A stretch of DNA of 64,000 bases from Desulfobulbus elongatus DSM 2908 (GCF_000621145.1 NZ_JHZB01000009.1:1-64000), one strand, 5' to 3'; shown: positions 22,652-32,899, numbered from the stretch's first letter. The notes: a model not told the origin generated them from the sequence alone. Translations and numbers: made by a program.

Positions 22652-23890
22652 ATGAACGATACCTACGCGCAGCTTCCCCCGGTCGAATTCATGGGCCATT
22701 TCGCCGAGTTCGCCCCGCTGACGGCCGAGACGATCCCGCTTGTCCAGGCGCGGGGCCGCGTCCTCGCCGAACCGCTCGTCAGCGGCGAGACGCTGCCGCC
22801 CTTTTCCCGCTCGCTCATGGACGGCTACGCGGTCCGGGCCGCCGACACCCGCGGCGCTTCCGCCTCGAACCCGGTCCGCTTGGCCGTGATCGGCGAGATC
22901 GTCACCGGCAGTTCCGGCCAGGCGCTAACCCTGGCGCCCGGCCAGGCGGTCCGCATCTCCACCGGCGGCGAGCTGCCGCAGGAGGCCGATGCCGTGGTCA
23001 TGATCGAGCAGACCAACTCCCCTGACCGGCAAACGGTGGCCGTGTGCCGGCCGGTGGCGCCGGCGGAGAACGTGACCGGGGCCGGCGAGGATTGCAGGCC
23101 GGGTACGGTCGTACTCGAAGCGAACCGCCGCCTGCGGCCCCAGGACCTGGGCCTGCTCGCCAGCCTGGGCATCGGCTCGGTGCCGGTCCATCGGCAGCCG
23201 CGGGTGGCGATTCTCTCCACCGGCGACGAACTGGTGCCACCCGAGCAGACGCCGCCGCCGGGCAAGGTCCGCAACGTCAATTCCACCACCCTGACGGCCC
23301 TGGTCGAGGAAGCCGGCGGCCTGCCCCTGCCGGGCGGCATCTGTCCCGACGACTTCGACCGCCTGCTCGCCCGCTGCACCGAGGCGCTGGCCCGGGCCGA
23401 CGTTCTGCTGCTCACCGGCGGCAGCTCCATGGGCAAGCGCGACTTCACCGGCCGGGTCTTCGCCGCCATCCCCGGTGCCGAGGTCCTGGTGCACGGCGTG
23501 TCGGTCCGGCCCGGCAAGCCCACCATCCTCGCCCGACAGGGCAACAAGGCCCTGTTCGGCCTGCCCGGCCATGCGGCCTCGGCACTCATCGGCTTCATCT
23601 GTTTCGTCCGTCCGCTGCTCAGGCACTACACCGGTCTGGGCGCGACCTTGGGGCTGCCGGCCGTGCGGGCGATCCTCGGCCAATCGCTTTCCTCGGCAAT
23701 CGGCCGGGAAGACTATGTCCGCGTCCGCCTCGAACCGCAAGCTAACGGCATGTTGCCTCTGGTGCTTCCAGTTCCGGGCAAGCCCGGCCTGCTCAGCCCG
23801 CTGGTCCGGGCCGACGGCCTGCTGCCCATCGGCCGCGACATCGCGGGTCTGGACCAGGGCACGGAGGCGACGGTGCTCCTGTTCCCGTGA
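22652..23890 (+). CDS. moeA: Molybdopterin molybdenumtransferase MoeA
   Basis: A 412-residue enzyme inserting molybdate into adenylylated molybdopterin. Family motifs are present: FSRSLMDGYAVRA in the N-terminal part, GxxVRISTGGELPQEADAVVMIE, STGDELVPP, and GGSSMGKRDF with LPGHAASALIGF in the nucleotide-binding domain. There is a 26-base gap after the Fe-S gene and the stop lies just ahead of the HTH gene, so all four form one operon. Its place beside a redox protein set hints at a molybdoenzyme partner, but none is in this window. Confidence 0.93.
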   Translation: MNDTYAQLPPVEFMGHFAEFAPLTAETIPLVQARGRVLAEPLVSGETLPPFSRSLMDGYAVRAADTRGASASNPVRLAVIGEIVTGSSGQALTLAPGQAVRISTGGELPQEADAVVMIEQTNSPDRQTVAVCRPVAPAENVTGAGEDCRPGTVVLEANRRLRPQDLGLLASLGIGSVPVHRQPRVAILSTGDELVPPEQTPPPGKVRNVNSTTLTALVEEAGGLPLPGGICPDDFDRLLARCTEALARADVLLLTGGSSMGKRDFTGRVFAAIPGAEVLVHGVSVRPGKPTILARQGNKALFGLPGHAASALIGFICFVRPLLRHYTGLGATLGLPAVRAILGQSLSSAIGREDYVRVRLEPQANGMLPLVLPVPGKPGLLSPLVRADGLLPIGRDIAGLDQGTEATVLLFP

Positions 23891-23922
23891 CCGGCCGCCC
23901 CATTTTTTTTCACGGATATGCC

Positions 23923-24831
23923 ATGCATCCCCTGTTGACCACCAAAGAGGTTGCCGAATTCCTCAACATCCACGAAAAGATGGTCTACACCCTGGTGGCG
24001 GAAAAGGGCATGCCCGCCACCAAGATCGCTGGCAAATGGCTCTTTCCCCGGCACCTGATCGAACAGTGGGTGGAGAACAACACCATCAACTTTCCCGACC
24101 CCGGCCGGCCCCTGGCCTCGAATCAGCGGCTGATCGTGCTGGCGGGCGGCCGCGACCTTCTGCTCGACACCGCCATCAGCCTGTTCAACCGCACCTATGC
24201 CGGACATCTGGCGGTGTTCGGCCATGTCGGCGGCATGGGCGGGCTCCGGGCCCTGCGCGCCAACCTCTGCCATATCGCCACCAGCCAGGCCCTCCCGGAG
24301 GACGAGCCCGACCCCGCTGTTCCCGACCAGACTCGGCCGTCCGCGCCGAGGCCGGTGGCAATCACTTTCTGCCGCCGCCTGCACGGCCTGCTGGTGCGGA
24401 AGAACAATCCCCTGGGCATCCTGTCGGCGGCCGATCTCGGCCGTGCCGGCCTGCGGCTGGCCAACCGCCCGCTCGGCACCACCGCCCGCCGGCTGCTCGA
24501 CCGGGAATTGCAGCGGGCGGGGATCGCGGGCGACGGCATCGCTGGCTATCACCACGAACTGGCGGACCACCTGGATGTCGGCCTGGCAATCCTGGCCGGC
24601 CGGGCCGATGCCGGGCCGGGGATCGAGGCGGTGGCCGGCAACCTCGACCTCGGTTTCATCCCCCTGTGCTGGGAGCGGTTCGACCTGCTGGTGGCCGGGG
24701 ACATTGTTGCCGAACAATCGGTTCAGGCCTTTATCGGGCTGCTCCAGTCCGAACCGTTCAAGGAGGCCGCACGAACCCTGCGCGGCTACGACCTGAGCCT
24801 GACCGGGAAAATCGTCTGTCACAAGGGATAG
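23923..24831 (+). CDS. HTH plus periplasmic-binding-like protein, probable molybdate-linked regulator
   Basis: A 302-residue cytosolic protein. An excisionase/MerR-type helix-turn-helix (LLTTKEVAEFLNIHEKMVYTL ... KWLFPRHLIEQW) fills the first 55 residues. A type II periplasmic-binding-like domain (LLVRKNNPLGI ... LGFIPLCWERFDLLV) follows. This layout is common next to moeA in sulfate reducers and is thought to sense molybdate or tungstate, here an inference. A GTG at 23887 overlapping the moeA stop could extend it by 12 codons; the ATG at 23923 starts just before the HTH and is preferred. Confidence 0.82.
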   Translation: MHPLLTTKEVAEFLNIHEKMVYTLVAEKGMPATKIAGKWLFPRHLIEQWVENNTINFPDPGRPLASNQRLIVLAGGRDLLLDTAISLFNRTYAGHLAVFGHVGGMGGLRALRANLCHIATSQALPEDEPDPAVPDQTRPSAPRPVAITFCRRLHGLLVRKNNPLGILSAADLGRAGLRLANRPLGTTARRLLDRELQRAGIAGDGIAGYHHELADHLDVGLAILAGRADAGPGIEAVAGNLDLGFIPLCWERFDLLVAGDIVAEQSVQAFIGLLQSEPFKEAARTLRGYDLSLTGKIVCHKG

Positions 24832-24892
24832 CCCCGCGCGGCCGGCGCTGGAACCGCGCCCGGCCCGATGCCCGCGCCGCCGGCAAAAGCTG

Positions 24893-24921
24893 TTGACTTC
24901 CCCTGGCCCGTTTTGTACCTC
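24893..24921 (+). promoter_or_regulatory. Putative promoter for the Lon-like protease gene
   Basis: TTGACT (24893-24898), 17-base spacer, TACCTC (24916-24921), about 105 bases before the start. The -10 box is weak. Confidence 0.4.
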
Positions 24922-25026
24922 TCCAATGCCGAAGGGATGCGGGCACGGCCGGCCGCCAGGCCCTGCGGCCGTTCCCGATCCTTGCCCGGCCGTCCCGTCT
25001 CCTTTCCACGCAAACGTTTCGCACCC

Positions 25027-27483
25027 ATGCCCATGACCACCCTGACTCCTGCCGAACTGCGTCTGACCATCGCCCCCGACTCCCTGGGGTTCGCCGACAC
25101 CTCGGCCCTGCTGCACCACGATCTCCCCTGGATCGGCCAGGAGCGGGCGGAAAGCGCCGCCCTCTTCGGGCTGGCCATGGAACAGGCCGATTACAACCTG
25201 TTCGTCCTCGGCGAGGTCGGCAGCGGCCGGTCCTCTCTGCTCAGGGAGGCCATGCAGGCCGCGGCGGCCCGCCGACCAACCCCGCCGGACCTCTGCTATC
25301 TGCACAACTTCGACGCCCCGGAGCGGCCGCAGGCCCTCCGGCTGCCCGCCGGTCAGGGCCGCGTCCTGCGCCAGGCCATGGCCAGGATGATCAGGACCCT
25401 GCTCGCCGCCATCCCGCAGCAGTTGGGCGGCCCGGACTTCAAGGTGGAAAGCGAGCGCCTCGTCCAGTCGTACAAGCAGGAGGAATCCCGCGCCTTCACC
25501 ACACTCGACGCCTTTGCCGAGGCCCGCGCTTTCTCGATGCGGCGGGAGGCGGACAACATCCTCTTCACCCTGCGCAGCCCCGACGGCCATGCCCTCAGCG
25601 AGGATGACATGCTGGCCCTGCCCAGGGACCAACGCAACGAGATCGAACAAAAGGAGCAGGAACTGCTGGCGGAGATCAACCGCTATTTCGAGCGGACCAG
25701 GCCCCTGGAACAGGCGATGCACGAAGCGCTGGCCACCCTGCGTCGGCGGACGGTCGATCCGCTGCTGGAGCGGGAATGCGGCGGGATTCTTCCGGAAATC
25801 GACGGCGAGAGCGAGGCCGGACGCACCCTCGCCGCCTATCTGGCGCAGGTCAGAAGCGATATCCTCGACCACCTTGACCTGTTCAAATCTCCCGAAGCAG
25901 ACGACGAAGCGGCCACGGAGACGCTCGATACGGTGTTGTCCCGCTACCGGGTCAACCTGATCGTGGACAACGACGGCCTTTGCGGGGCACCGGTGATCGT
26001 CGAGGACAACCCGTTGTACCGCTCGCTGTTCGGCAGCATCGAATACCAGGGGGAAAACGACGTGCTGGTCACCGATTTCTCCCGCATTCGCGCCGGCAGC
26101 CTGCTCAGGGCGCACGGCGGCTTTCTCCTCCTGCACCTGCGCGACCTGCTGGCCGACGGCCTGGTCTGGGAAAAACTGCGCCGTTTTCTCCGCAACGGCC
26201 AGGTGCGGATCGAGGAACCGGGCACGGCCCATGCCCCGATCGCGGCGGTGTCCCTGGCGCCCGAACCGGTGGCCGTGGATGTCAAGATCGTGCTCATCGG
26301 CTCGCGCGATCTCTATTACGAACTGCAGGAGGACGATCCCGAATTTGCCCGCCGCTTCCGCGTCAAGGTGGACTTCGCCGACCGGTTCGACGCCACCGAT
26401 GCCACCCGCAGGGCCTCCGCCGTCTTCGTTGCCCGCACCTGCGCCAAACTCGGCCTGCCCCATTTTTCCGCGGCCGCCGTGGCGTGCCTCCTGGAGCAGA
26501 GCCACCGGGAGGCCGAGGACCGCACCCGGCAGAGCGCGCTCTTCGGCCGGACCGCGGCCCTGGTCGTGGAAAGCGCGGCCCTGTGCCGCCAGCGGCACGA
26601 CGGCCCGGTCGCGCCCGCCGATGTGGAAGCGGCCCTGGCGGCGCGATCCTGGCGCCACGACTATCCCGAGCAGCTGATGCGGGAGGCCGTGGCCGACGGC
26701 GAGGTGCTCATCTCCCTGGATGGCGGGCAGGTCGGCCAGGTGAACGGCCTGAGCGTGGTCGATCTGGGCGATCACCGCTTCGGCCATCCGGTGCGGGTCA
26801 GCGCCCGCACCCATGCCGGCGAGGAGGGCCTGGTCAACATCGAGCGCGAGGTGGCCCTGTCCGGCCCCATCCACGACAAGGGCGTGTTCATCCTCCAGCA
26901 CTATCTGGCGGCGCTCTTCGCCCGCAACACGCCGCTGGCCCTCAGCGCCTCCCTTGTCCTGGAGCAGGAATACAGCGGCATCGAGGGCGACTCCGCCTCC
27001 TGCGCCGAGCTGTATGGCCTGCTGTCGTCGCTGGCGGGCGTGCCGGTTTGGCAGGGAATCGCGGTGACCGGCGCCCTCAACCAGCATGGCGAGGTGTTGC
27101 CGGTGGGCGGTATCAACGAAAAGATCGAAGGGTTTTTCCGGCTCTGCGCCGCCGCCGGCCTGAACGGCAGCCAGGGAGTGCTGATCCCGCACCGCAACCG
27201 GCGCCACCTGATGCTCGATCATGCGGTCGTCGACGCCGTGCGCCGGGGCCTGTTCCACATCCACGCCGTGGAACGGGTGACCGAGGGACTGGAACTGCTC
27301 ACCGGCATGCCCGCCGGTCGCGCCAACAAAAACGGGATGTATCCGGCCGGCAGCCTGCTCCACCTCGCGCAGAGGACGCTGCTCACCTTCCGCCGCGCCT
27401 GCGACGCCGTGGAACACCGGCCCGACTTCGGCAGGAGCCCGCGCCGGGACAAAGCCGGCGCCGGCTTCGATCAGCCGATCTGA
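25027..27483 (+). CDS. Lon-like AAA+ protease (YcbZ/LonH type)
   Basis: An 818-residue protein with a divergent AAA_32 ATPase region and a C-terminal Lon protease domain. The P-loop reads GEVGSGRSS (about 62-70) with Arg for the usual Lys, which is common in this subfamily. A long helical insertion covers about 130-290. The protease dyad is visible as Ser in [12 protein letters not shown] (about 656) and Lys in [11 protein letters not shown] (about 698). It is distinct from the LonA gene at 648. The start could be either of two ATGs (25027, 25033), neither with a good ribosome site. The role is probably protein quality control. Confidence 0.88.
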   Translation: MPMTTLTPAELRLTIAPDSLGFADTSALLHHDLPWIGQERAESAALFGLAMEQADYNLFVLGEVGSGRSSLLREAMQAAAARRPTPPDLCYLHNFDAPERPQALRLPAGQGRVLRQAMARMIRTLLAAIPQQLGGPDFKVESERLVQSYKQEESRAFTTLDAFAEARAFSMRREADNILFTLRSPDGHALSEDDMLALPRDQRNEIEQKEQELLAEINRYFERTRPLEQAMHEALATLRRRTVDPLLERECGGILPEIDGESEAGRTLAAYLAQVRSDILDHLDLFKSPEADDEAATETLDTVLSRYRVNLIVDNDGLCGAPVIVEDNPLYRSLFGSIEYQGENDVLVTDFSRIRAGSLLRAHGGFLLLHLRDLLADGLVWEKLRRFLRNGQVRIEEPGTAHAPIAAVSLAPEPVAVDVKIVLIGSRDLYYELQEDDPEFARRFRVKVDFADRFDATDATRRASAVFVARTCAKLGLPHFSAAAVACLLEQSHREAEDRTRQSALFGRTAALVVESAALCRQRHDGPVAPADVEAALAARSWRHDYPEQLMREAVADGEVLISLDGGQVGQVNGLSVVDLGDHRFGHPVRVSARTHAGEEGLVNIEREVALSGPIHDKGVFILQHYLAALFARNTPLALSASLVLEQEYSGIEGDSASCAELYGLLSSLAGVPVWQGIAVTGALNQHGEVLPVGGINEKIEGFFRLCAAAGLNGSQGVLIPHRNRRHLMLDHAVVDAVRRGLFHIHAVERVTEGLELLTGMPAGRANKNGMYPAGSLLHLAQRTLLTFRRACDAVEHRPDFGRSPRRDKAGAGFDQPI

Positions 27484-27493
27484 ATCTGGGCGT

Positions 27494-27529
27494 GCCTCCG
27501 GCAAAGCGGGCCGTCCCCCGGCCGGAGGC
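27494..27529 (+). terminator. Possible terminator behind the Lon-like gene
   Basis: GCCTCCGGC (27494-27502) pairs with GCCGGAGGC (27521-27529) across an 18-base loop, just after the stop. The following sequence is only moderately T-rich. Confidence 0.4.
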
Positions 27530-27668
27530 GGGGATTTCGTTTTCCATTTCCGTTAAAGATGCTATGATTTGTCATCGCTCAAGCCGCAAGGATGCGCTCC
27601 GGATCGCCGACAGGTTTGTCGACCGGCCGGATTTCCCCTCATTTCACAATTCGACCAAAGGAGCTGTT

Positions 27669-28301
27669 ATGAATCACGTGATCAGATGTTCCGCCATTCT
27701 CGCTCTGGCCGCCATGCTGACCGCCTGCGCCGGCGCCAACAAACAACAGACCGGAACCGGGGTCGGCGCCGCCGCCGGGGCCGGCATCGGCGCCCTGCTC
27801 GGACAGGCCATCGGCCACAACACCACGAGCACGCTGGTCGGCGCCGGCATCGGTGCCGTGCTGGGCGGCATCGCCGGCAACCAGATCGGCGCCTACATGG
27901 ATCAGCAGGAGCAACAGTTGCAGCAGATCGAGGCGGCCAGCATCCAGCGCGACAACGACGTCCTCACCGCCACCTTCAAGAGCGACATGTTCTTCGATTT
28001 CAACTCGGCCGAACTGAAGCCCGGCGCCTACAGCGAGCTGAACCGGGTCGCCAACGTGCTGAACAACTTCCCGCAGACCACCATCCGGGTCGAAGGGCAC
28101 ACCGACACCAAGGGCGGCGTCGAGTACAACCAGCGGCTCTCCGAACGCCGCGCCGAGTCGGTCAAGAACGCCCTGGCCCAGCGCGGCGTCGATTCCCGGC
28201 GCATCGAGGCGGTCGGCTACGGCAAGTCGCAGCCCATCTCCTCCAGCGACGCGGTCAACCGGCGCGTGGTGATCGTCATCAACCCCATCCGCCAGAACTA
28301 G
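27669..28301 (+). CDS. OmpA-family outer-membrane lipoprotein with glycine-zipper (YiaD-like)
   Basis: A 210-residue envelope protein. It has a lipoprotein signal with lipobox LTAC (Cys near 20), two glycine-zipper hairpins ([29 protein letters not shown]), a short Gln-rich linker, and a C-terminal OmpA peptidoglycan-binding domain ([13 protein letters not shown] ... [15 protein letters not shown] ... [13 protein letters not shown] ... GYGKSQP). AAAGGAG precedes the ATG. It anchors the outer membrane to peptidoglycan. The DUF4126 gene follows 15 bases later. Confidence 0.93.
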   Translation: MNHVIRCSAILALAAMLTACAGANKQQTGTGVGAAAGAGIGALLGQAIGHNTTSTLVGAGIGAVLGGIAGNQIGAYMDQQEQQLQQIEAASIQRDNDVLTATFKSDMFFDFNSAELKPGAYSELNRVANVLNNFPQTTIRVEGHTDTKGGVEYNQRLSERRAESVKNALAQRGVDSRRIEAVGYGKSQPISSSDAVNRRVVIVINPIRQN

Positions 28302-28316
28302 GCACCCACCCCGGGG

Positions 28317-28943
28317 ATGGCCACCGCCGACCCCATCACCGGCACGCTCGCCCTGGCCACGGGCCTGGCCTGGGCGAGCGGCATCAATCTCTATGCCGCC
28401 CTGCTGGTGGTGGGACTCCTGGCCGCGAACGGGGCGATCCCGTTGCCCCCCGATCTGCAGGTGCTGGCCCATCCCTGGGTGATCGGCGCGGCCGCCACGA
28501 TGTATCTCGCTGAATTCCTGGCCGACAAGGTGCCGGGGGTCGACTCGGTCTGGGACAGCCTCCACACCCTCATCCGCATCCCGGCCGGAGCCGTGCTGGC
28601 GGCCGGAGCAATCGGCGAGGTCGACCCGGCCGTCACGGCCGTGGCGGCCCTGGTCGGCGGGACCGTCTCCGCCGGCGCCCACGCGCTCAAGGCCGGCACC
28701 AGAATCCTGGTCAACGCGTCGCCCGAGCCCTTTTCCAACTGGGCGCTTTCCATCGGCGAGGATGCGGCGGTGCTGGCCGGCCTGTGGATCGCGGTCACGC
28801 ACCCCTGGCTGTTCCTCGTCTGTCTCGGCCTCTTCGTGCTGGCCTGCCTCTGCCTGCTGCCCCTGCTCTGGCGGGGCATCAGGCATCTTGTCCGCCGACT
28901 GACCGGCCTGTTCGGTCCCGCCGCCCGCCCGCCTTCCCTATAA
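28317..28943 (+). CDS. DUF4126 membrane protein
   Basis: A 208-residue inner-membrane protein with about five hydrophobic helices and the DUF4126 hallmarks TGLAWASGINLYAALLVVG and EFLADKVPGVDSVWD. Function is unknown. The ATG is 15 bases after the OmpA lipoprotein stop, so the two are probably co-transcribed. Family membership is clear from the conserved N-terminal half; the C-terminal helix ends in a basic tail. Confidence 0.85.
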   Translation: MATADPITGTLALATGLAWASGINLYAALLVVGLLAANGAIPLPPDLQVLAHPWVIGAAATMYLAEFLADKVPGVDSVWDSLHTLIRIPAGAVLAAGAIGEVDPAVTAVAALVGGTVSAGAHALKAGTRILVNASPEPFSNWALSIGEDAAVLAGLWIAVTHPWLFLVCLGLFVLACLCLLPLLWRGIRHLVRRLTGLFGPAARPPSL

Positions 28944-28950
28944 AGCTGCA

Positions 28951-28980
28951 CGTCGGGCTTCGCTACGCTCAGCGCCAACC
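28951..28980. repeat. Degenerate copy of a small dispersed palindromic repeat
   Basis: CGTCGGGCTTCGCTACGCTC AGCGCCAACC (30 bases, split here) resembles the GTTGGGCTTCGCT / AGCCCAAC type of intergenic repeat found in many proteobacteria. The arms have diverged. A better hairpin copy lies at 52772-52796. The rest of the 28944-29140 gap shows nothing further. Confidence 0.4.
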
Positions 28981-29140
28981 ACCGCTCAGCCAACGCCCTT
29001 CCCGGGTCAGGGGGAAGCGGCGCGGCGTGGCCACTCGGTATGTCGGGCAAACCCGCTTGCGCTCGGAAAAACCAAAACACCGCGCTGTTACAGAGGAAAG
29101 GGGACAGGGCTCTCGCCGCCACCGTCACGGTGCCGGCGTT

Positions 29141-30472
29141 TCAATACAGCACCACCGCGCCCTCGCTGAAATACCGGGCCACCACCATCCTCAGTTCGTC
29201 GCGCACGCCCTGATCTCCACGGGTCGTGCAAAAAAGAGAGAATTCCGGGGCAACGGTTTCGAAGGCATCGACAATCGCGGGGTCGAAATGGCTGCCCCGC
29301 CCCTGTCGCACCATGGTCATGGCCGCCTCGAAGGACAGCGGTTCCTTGTACGGCCGGCGCGACGTCAGGGCGTCGAAGACGTCGGCCACGGCAAAAATCC
29401 GCGCCAACAGGGGGATGGCCTCGCCGGCCAGGCCCAGGGGGTAGCCGCTGCCGTCGAAGCGCTCGTGATGGCTGGCGACCACCGGGGCCGCGTCGCGAAG
29501 CCAGGCCGAACCGGCGATGATGTCCATGCCGTGCCGCACATGCTCCTGCATCAGACCGCGTTCTTCCTCGGTCAATCCGCCGGCCTTGAGCAGGACATTG
29601 TCCCGGATGCCGATCTTGCCGACATCGTGGAGAAAGGCGCCCTTGATCAGGGCCTGGATCTCGCCGGTGCCCAGATGCAGCGCCTCGGCCAGGCGCACGG
29701 CGCACAGGGTCACCCGGAAGTTGTGCATGTCGGTGTCGCTGTCGCGCTTGGCGACGGCACTGGCCAGCAGGGACAGGGTTTCGAGGTTGGCCTCCAGCAG
29801 GGTGCGGGAGAAAAGGGTCAGCCTGCCCACCAGGTTGAGAATGACCGGATAGAGCAGACCGCTGGTGGCGAGCACGACCAGCACGGTCAGGAAAACGGCG
29901 CGCCGCAAGGTGGCGCGGATGCCGGCGAGCGTGGCTTCGGAGGGTGCGAAGATCGCCTGCACAGAGCCGATCCTCTGCCCCGCCTGGTCCTGGAGCGGCA
30001 CCACCACATGGACATGCATCCGTTCTCCAAGAAAGACGATCTCGGCCAATTCGCCGGTTCCGGGGTGCGGGCGGGGCCGGGAGGCGATGAACCGGCGCAC
30101 CTCCTCGGCCAGCGCATAGCCAGGGTCGCGCAGTTCGACGATATCAGGAGCGTCCGGACCGGAGAAACAGGCATAGACGTAAGCCCCTCTCTCCCCTTCC
30201 CGGTAGGCCTGGATGCGTCCGGCCAGCGCCTGCCGGAAGGCGGCGTGCCCGTCCATCCCCGATTCCCGGCTCACCGCTTGGGTGCGCAGGACCAGCAGCC
30301 CCACCTCGTTGCGCGTTTCCTCGATGACCTGGGCGCCAAGATGCCGCTCCTGCGCCACATAGACCAGGCCGGCGGCCAACAGACCGGCGGCGGCGGCCAT
30401 GAGGGCCAGCCGCAGGGTCAGGGTCCGGTAGACAAAACGATGCAGGGAAATGGGGCGGCGGGAAGTTCCCAT
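29141..30472 (-). CDS. Membrane-anchored HD-GYP phosphodiesterase
   Basis: A 443-residue protein. It has an N-terminal helix (about 20-42), a periplasmic sensor segment (about 45-190, with an ERGAYVYACF core recalling single-Cache-like domains), a second helix (about 195-215) and a C-terminal HD-GYP domain. Its motifs are FLHDVGKIGI, EHVRHGMDI, SHHERFDGSGYP and AVADVFDALTSRRPYKE. All metal-binding His/Asp of active c-di-GMP phosphodiesterases appear present. AGTGAGG precedes the ATG. It is monocistronic. Confidence 0.92.
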   Translation of the reverse strand: MGTSRRPISLHRFVYRTLTLRLALMAAAAGLLAAGLVYVAQERHLGAQVIEETRNEVGLLVLRTQAVSRESGMDGHAAFRQALAGRIQAYREGERGAYVYACFSGPDAPDIVELRDPGYALAEEVRRFIASRPRPHPGTGELAEIVFLGERMHVHVVVPLQDQAGQRIGSVQAIFAPSEATLAGIRATLRRAVFLTVLVVLATSGLLYPVILNLVGRLTLFSRTLLEANLETLSLLASAVAKRDSDTDMHNFRVTLCAVRLAEALHLGTGEIQALIKGAFLHDVGKIGIRDNVLLKAGGLTEEERGLMQEHVRHGMDIIAGSAWLRDAAPVVASHHERFDGSGYPLGLAGEAIPLLARIFAVADVFDALTSRRPYKEPLSFEAAMTMVRQGRGSHFDPAIVDAFETVAPEFSLFCTTRGDQGVRDELRMVVARYFSEGAVVLY

Positions 30473-30646
30473 CGGGCCTCACTGTTCATGACGCGAAACG
30501 GCCACGGCCCGGGCGCGCTGCCCGCGTGGCCACCCGCCCACTGTATCGCGGCCGGGCCGCCGGCGCAATCGCCGCGATTTCGGGACGCGCAATCGCCCGG
30601 ATCACCCGGCGGTATGCGGCCCGCGGCGCGGGCGGGAAGAAAGGAC

Positions 30647-30674
30647 AAAAAAAGCCGGGTCCATCGACCCGGCT
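30647..30674 (-). terminator. Intrinsic terminator of the DUF47-pit operon
   Basis: Minus strand AGCCGGGTC-GATG-GACCCGGCT followed by TTTTTT, 33 bases after the phosphate transporter stop. The stem is a perfect 9 bp. Confidence 0.92.
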
Positions 30675-30706
30675 TCTGCGCCCGCGTCCCGGCGCGGTTC
30701 GACCGG

Positions 30707-31690
30707 TCAGACCGGGAGAACGCGGTAGAGGATGGCGGCGATCACCATGCAGACCGGGATGGTGAGAACCCAGGCCATGACGATGTTGCCGACGATGCCC
30801 AGCTTGAGGGCGTTGGCCCCCCTGGTGCTGCCCACGCCCATGATCGAGGTCGAGATGATATGGGTGGTGCTGACCGGAATGCCGAAGTGGGAGGCGGTGA
30901 GAATGACGGCGGCGGCCGAGGTTTCGGCGGCGAATCCGTGGACGGGTTTGAGCTTGATCATCCTGCTGCCCATGGTGCGGATGATCCGCCAGCCGCCGGC
31001 CATGGTCCCCAGGCCCATGGTCACGGCGCAGCCCAGGATGACCCAGTAGGGCACCTCGAAGGTCGGCAGGGTGTGGTAGCTGACCAGTGCCAGGGTGATG
31101 ATGCCCATGGTCTTCTGAGCGTCGTTGCTGCCGTGGCTGAGCGCCATGATGCCCGACGAGACCAGCTGCAGCCGCCGGAACCAGTTGTTGACCGAATTGG
31201 GGCGGGCCCGGGAGCAGAGCCAGAGGATGACGATCATGCAGACAAAGCCGATGCCGAAGCCGATGACCGGCGAGGTGATCATGGGCATGAGCACCTTCTT
31301 GGTGACGTCGTCGAAATGGACGACGTGATAGCCCGCCTTGGAGATGGTGGCGCCCATCAGGCCGCCGATCAGGGCGTGCGAGGAACTGGAGGGGATGCCG
31401 TAGTACCAGGTGATCAGGTTCCAGATGATGGCCGCCAGCAGGGCGCAGAGGATGACCCCCTGGGTGACGCTTTCCGAGTCGACGATCCCCATGCCGATGG
31501 TGCTGGCCACATGGGTGCCCATGAAGGCGCCGGCGACGTTGAGCACGCCGGCGTAGACGACGGCGGCGCGGGCGGTGAGCACCTTGGTCGACACCACGGT
31601 GGCGATGGCGTTGGCGGAATCGTGGAAGCCGTTGATGTATTCAAAGACCAGCGCGGTGAGGATGACACAAATGAGCAGAGTGAGAACCAT
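30707..31690 (-). CDS. PiT-family inorganic phosphate transporter
   Basis: A 327-residue inner-membrane symporter moving phosphate (as metal-phosphate in bacterial homologues) with protons or sodium. Both halves of the internal duplication keep the PiT signature: GFHDSANAIATVVST near residue 21 and SHGSNDAQKTMGI near 185. About ten hydrophobic helices are visible. It follows the DUF47 gene by 78 bases, the standard pairing for Pit systems, and ends at a strong terminator. Confidence 0.94.
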   Translation of the reverse strand: MVLTLLICVILTALVFEYINGFHDSANAIATVVSTKVLTARAAVVYAGVLNVAGAFMGTHVASTIGMGIVDSESVTQGVILCALLAAIIWNLITWYYGIPSSSSHALIGGLMGATISKAGYHVVHFDDVTKKVLMPMITSPVIGFGIGFVCMIVILWLCSRARPNSVNNWFRRLQLVSSGIMALSHGSNDAQKTMGIITLALVSYHTLPTFEVPYWVILGCAVTMGLGTMAGGWRIIRTMGSRMIKLKPVHGFAAETSAAAVILTASHFGIPVSTTHIISTSIMGVGSTRGANALKLGIVGNIVMAWVLTIPVCMVIAAILYRVLPV

Positions 31691-31768
31691 GGGGTCGTGT
31701 CTCTTTTCCGTGCCCCCCGCCGGATGGCACGGTTGCCGCGCCGGTCGGGGTGCAGCAATGGCGTACGG

Positions 31769-32413
31769 TCAGCTGTGCTTGAGCGCGATGTTGACGATCA
31801 GGTCGGAAATGACCGAGCAGATGTCCATGGCGTTTTCGATGCCCTTGTAGATGTCGCGCATCTTGAGCACGTAGAGGGCGTCGTATTTGCCGGAGAAGAT
31901 CTCCTCGGTGGCGGTGAACAGGATCTCGTCGCCGCGATTCTCGATATCCTTGATCCGGTAGTTGCAGGCGGTGATCTCCTTGAGCGGCGCGTTCTTCTTC
32001 AGCATCGAGATGATCGTCCGCAACTCCTCCGCCGACTTGATCAGCACTTCGGCCTGGGTCTTGACGATGTCGTTGTAGGAGTCGATCTTGTAAATCCGCA
32101 GATTGACGCAGGCCTTGAGAATGACCTTGGTGCTTTTGTACAGGTTGGTCGAAATGAGCTGGATGTCTTCCCGGTCGATCGGCGTGATGAAAGAGGCGTT
32201 GAGCAGGGTGAGGCTGCCCTCCATGGCCTCGACGGCCCGCCGCTTGTAGGTCTTGGCGTGGATGAGATACTCTTCCCGCTGCTTGAGGTCGGAATGGACG
32301 ATCTGGTAGAAGAGCTGGGAGGAGAGTTCGATGACCTCGGCCCCGTCCTCGAAAAAATTGTAGAACTTGTTCTCCGGCGGCGGCAGCAGCTTGGCAAGAA
32401 GACCAATGGCCAT
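31769..32413 (-). CDS. DUF47/PhoU-like phosphate transport accessory protein
   Basis: A 214-residue soluble helical protein starting MAIGLLAKLLPPPENKFYNF with a strong GAGGAGG ribosome site. The PhoU-like acidic helix pairs (RIKDIENRGDEI and MRDIYKGIENAMDICS) match DUF47 proteins, which modulate the adjacent PiT transporter. It is the first gene of the two-gene phosphate operon. An upstream frame of 18 codons has no support. Confidence 0.93.
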   Translation of the reverse strand: MAIGLLAKLLPPPENKFYNFFEDGAEVIELSSQLFYQIVHSDLKQREEYLIHAKTYKRRAVEAMEGSLTLLNASFITPIDREDIQLISTNLYKSTKVILKACVNLRIYKIDSYNDIVKTQAEVLIKSAEELRTIISMLKKNAPLKEITACNYRIKDIENRGDEILFTATEEIFSGKYDALYVLKMRDIYKGIENAMDICSVISDLIVNIALKHS

Positions 32414-32899
32414 GTTCGTTGTTCCTCCTCGAAAAAAATGCAAGGCTGGAGAGCGGCGCGGCGGCACAACGATCGGTGGAACAACCCGTCATTACGCTCT
32501 TTTTCGTCTCTCCCCCGGTTCCAGCTCGACCACCGCGTCATGGGCGTCGTGCGCCGCACCGACTTTACCTTCCTCACGGAATTCTGACACCAAAAAAACA
32601 ATATCCTCACCGTTTTCTGACAAAAGAGGCAAAACACGGATGGCCCTCATTTTTTTCATTATAATTCGACAAGTTAAAAAAAGAAGCGAACCACATGGAC
32701 CGATGCCGGTGCCCTGCGGGCAGTCATATCGCGGAGTTGGCGCATGACAGCGGGGACGAACCGCCGCCGGCCGCCGGGTGGGCCACGGAATCTGTTGGCG
32801 AATCCCGATGTTCAATTATATAGTGTCCGGAATTGTGCGGCGGGCCAAGTCGGCCGCCGCCTCGTACGCTTCTCTTCCGTCAGGTAGGTACCCGGGCCC
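32414..32899. other. Divergent intergenic region between phosphate and RND operons
   Basis: This 486-base gap has no convincing gene. Its middle is AT-rich, unlike the rest of the window, with ATTATAAT (32658-32665) giving a TATAAT box on both strands. On the minus strand only a weak TTCTTT lies 16 bases upstream of it. The right part holds the promoter candidate for the efflux operon. No Pho-box repeat pattern was seen. Confidence 0.5.
32795..32824 (+). promoter_or_regulatory. Putative promoter of the RND efflux operon
   Basis: TTGGCG (32795-32800), 18-base spacer, TATAGT (32819-32824), 75 bases before the start at 32900. No local regulator gene accompanies the pump. Confidence 0.45.

Noticed and set aside
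23713-27504. A 1263-residue antisense frame across moeA, the HTH gene and the Lon-like gene
   Set aside because: It spans several real genes and their gaps, has antisense-type composition and no ribosome site.
28784-32587. A 1267-residue plus-strand frame across HD-GYP, pit and DUF47
   Set aside because: Antisense shadow of three well-supported minus-strand genes.
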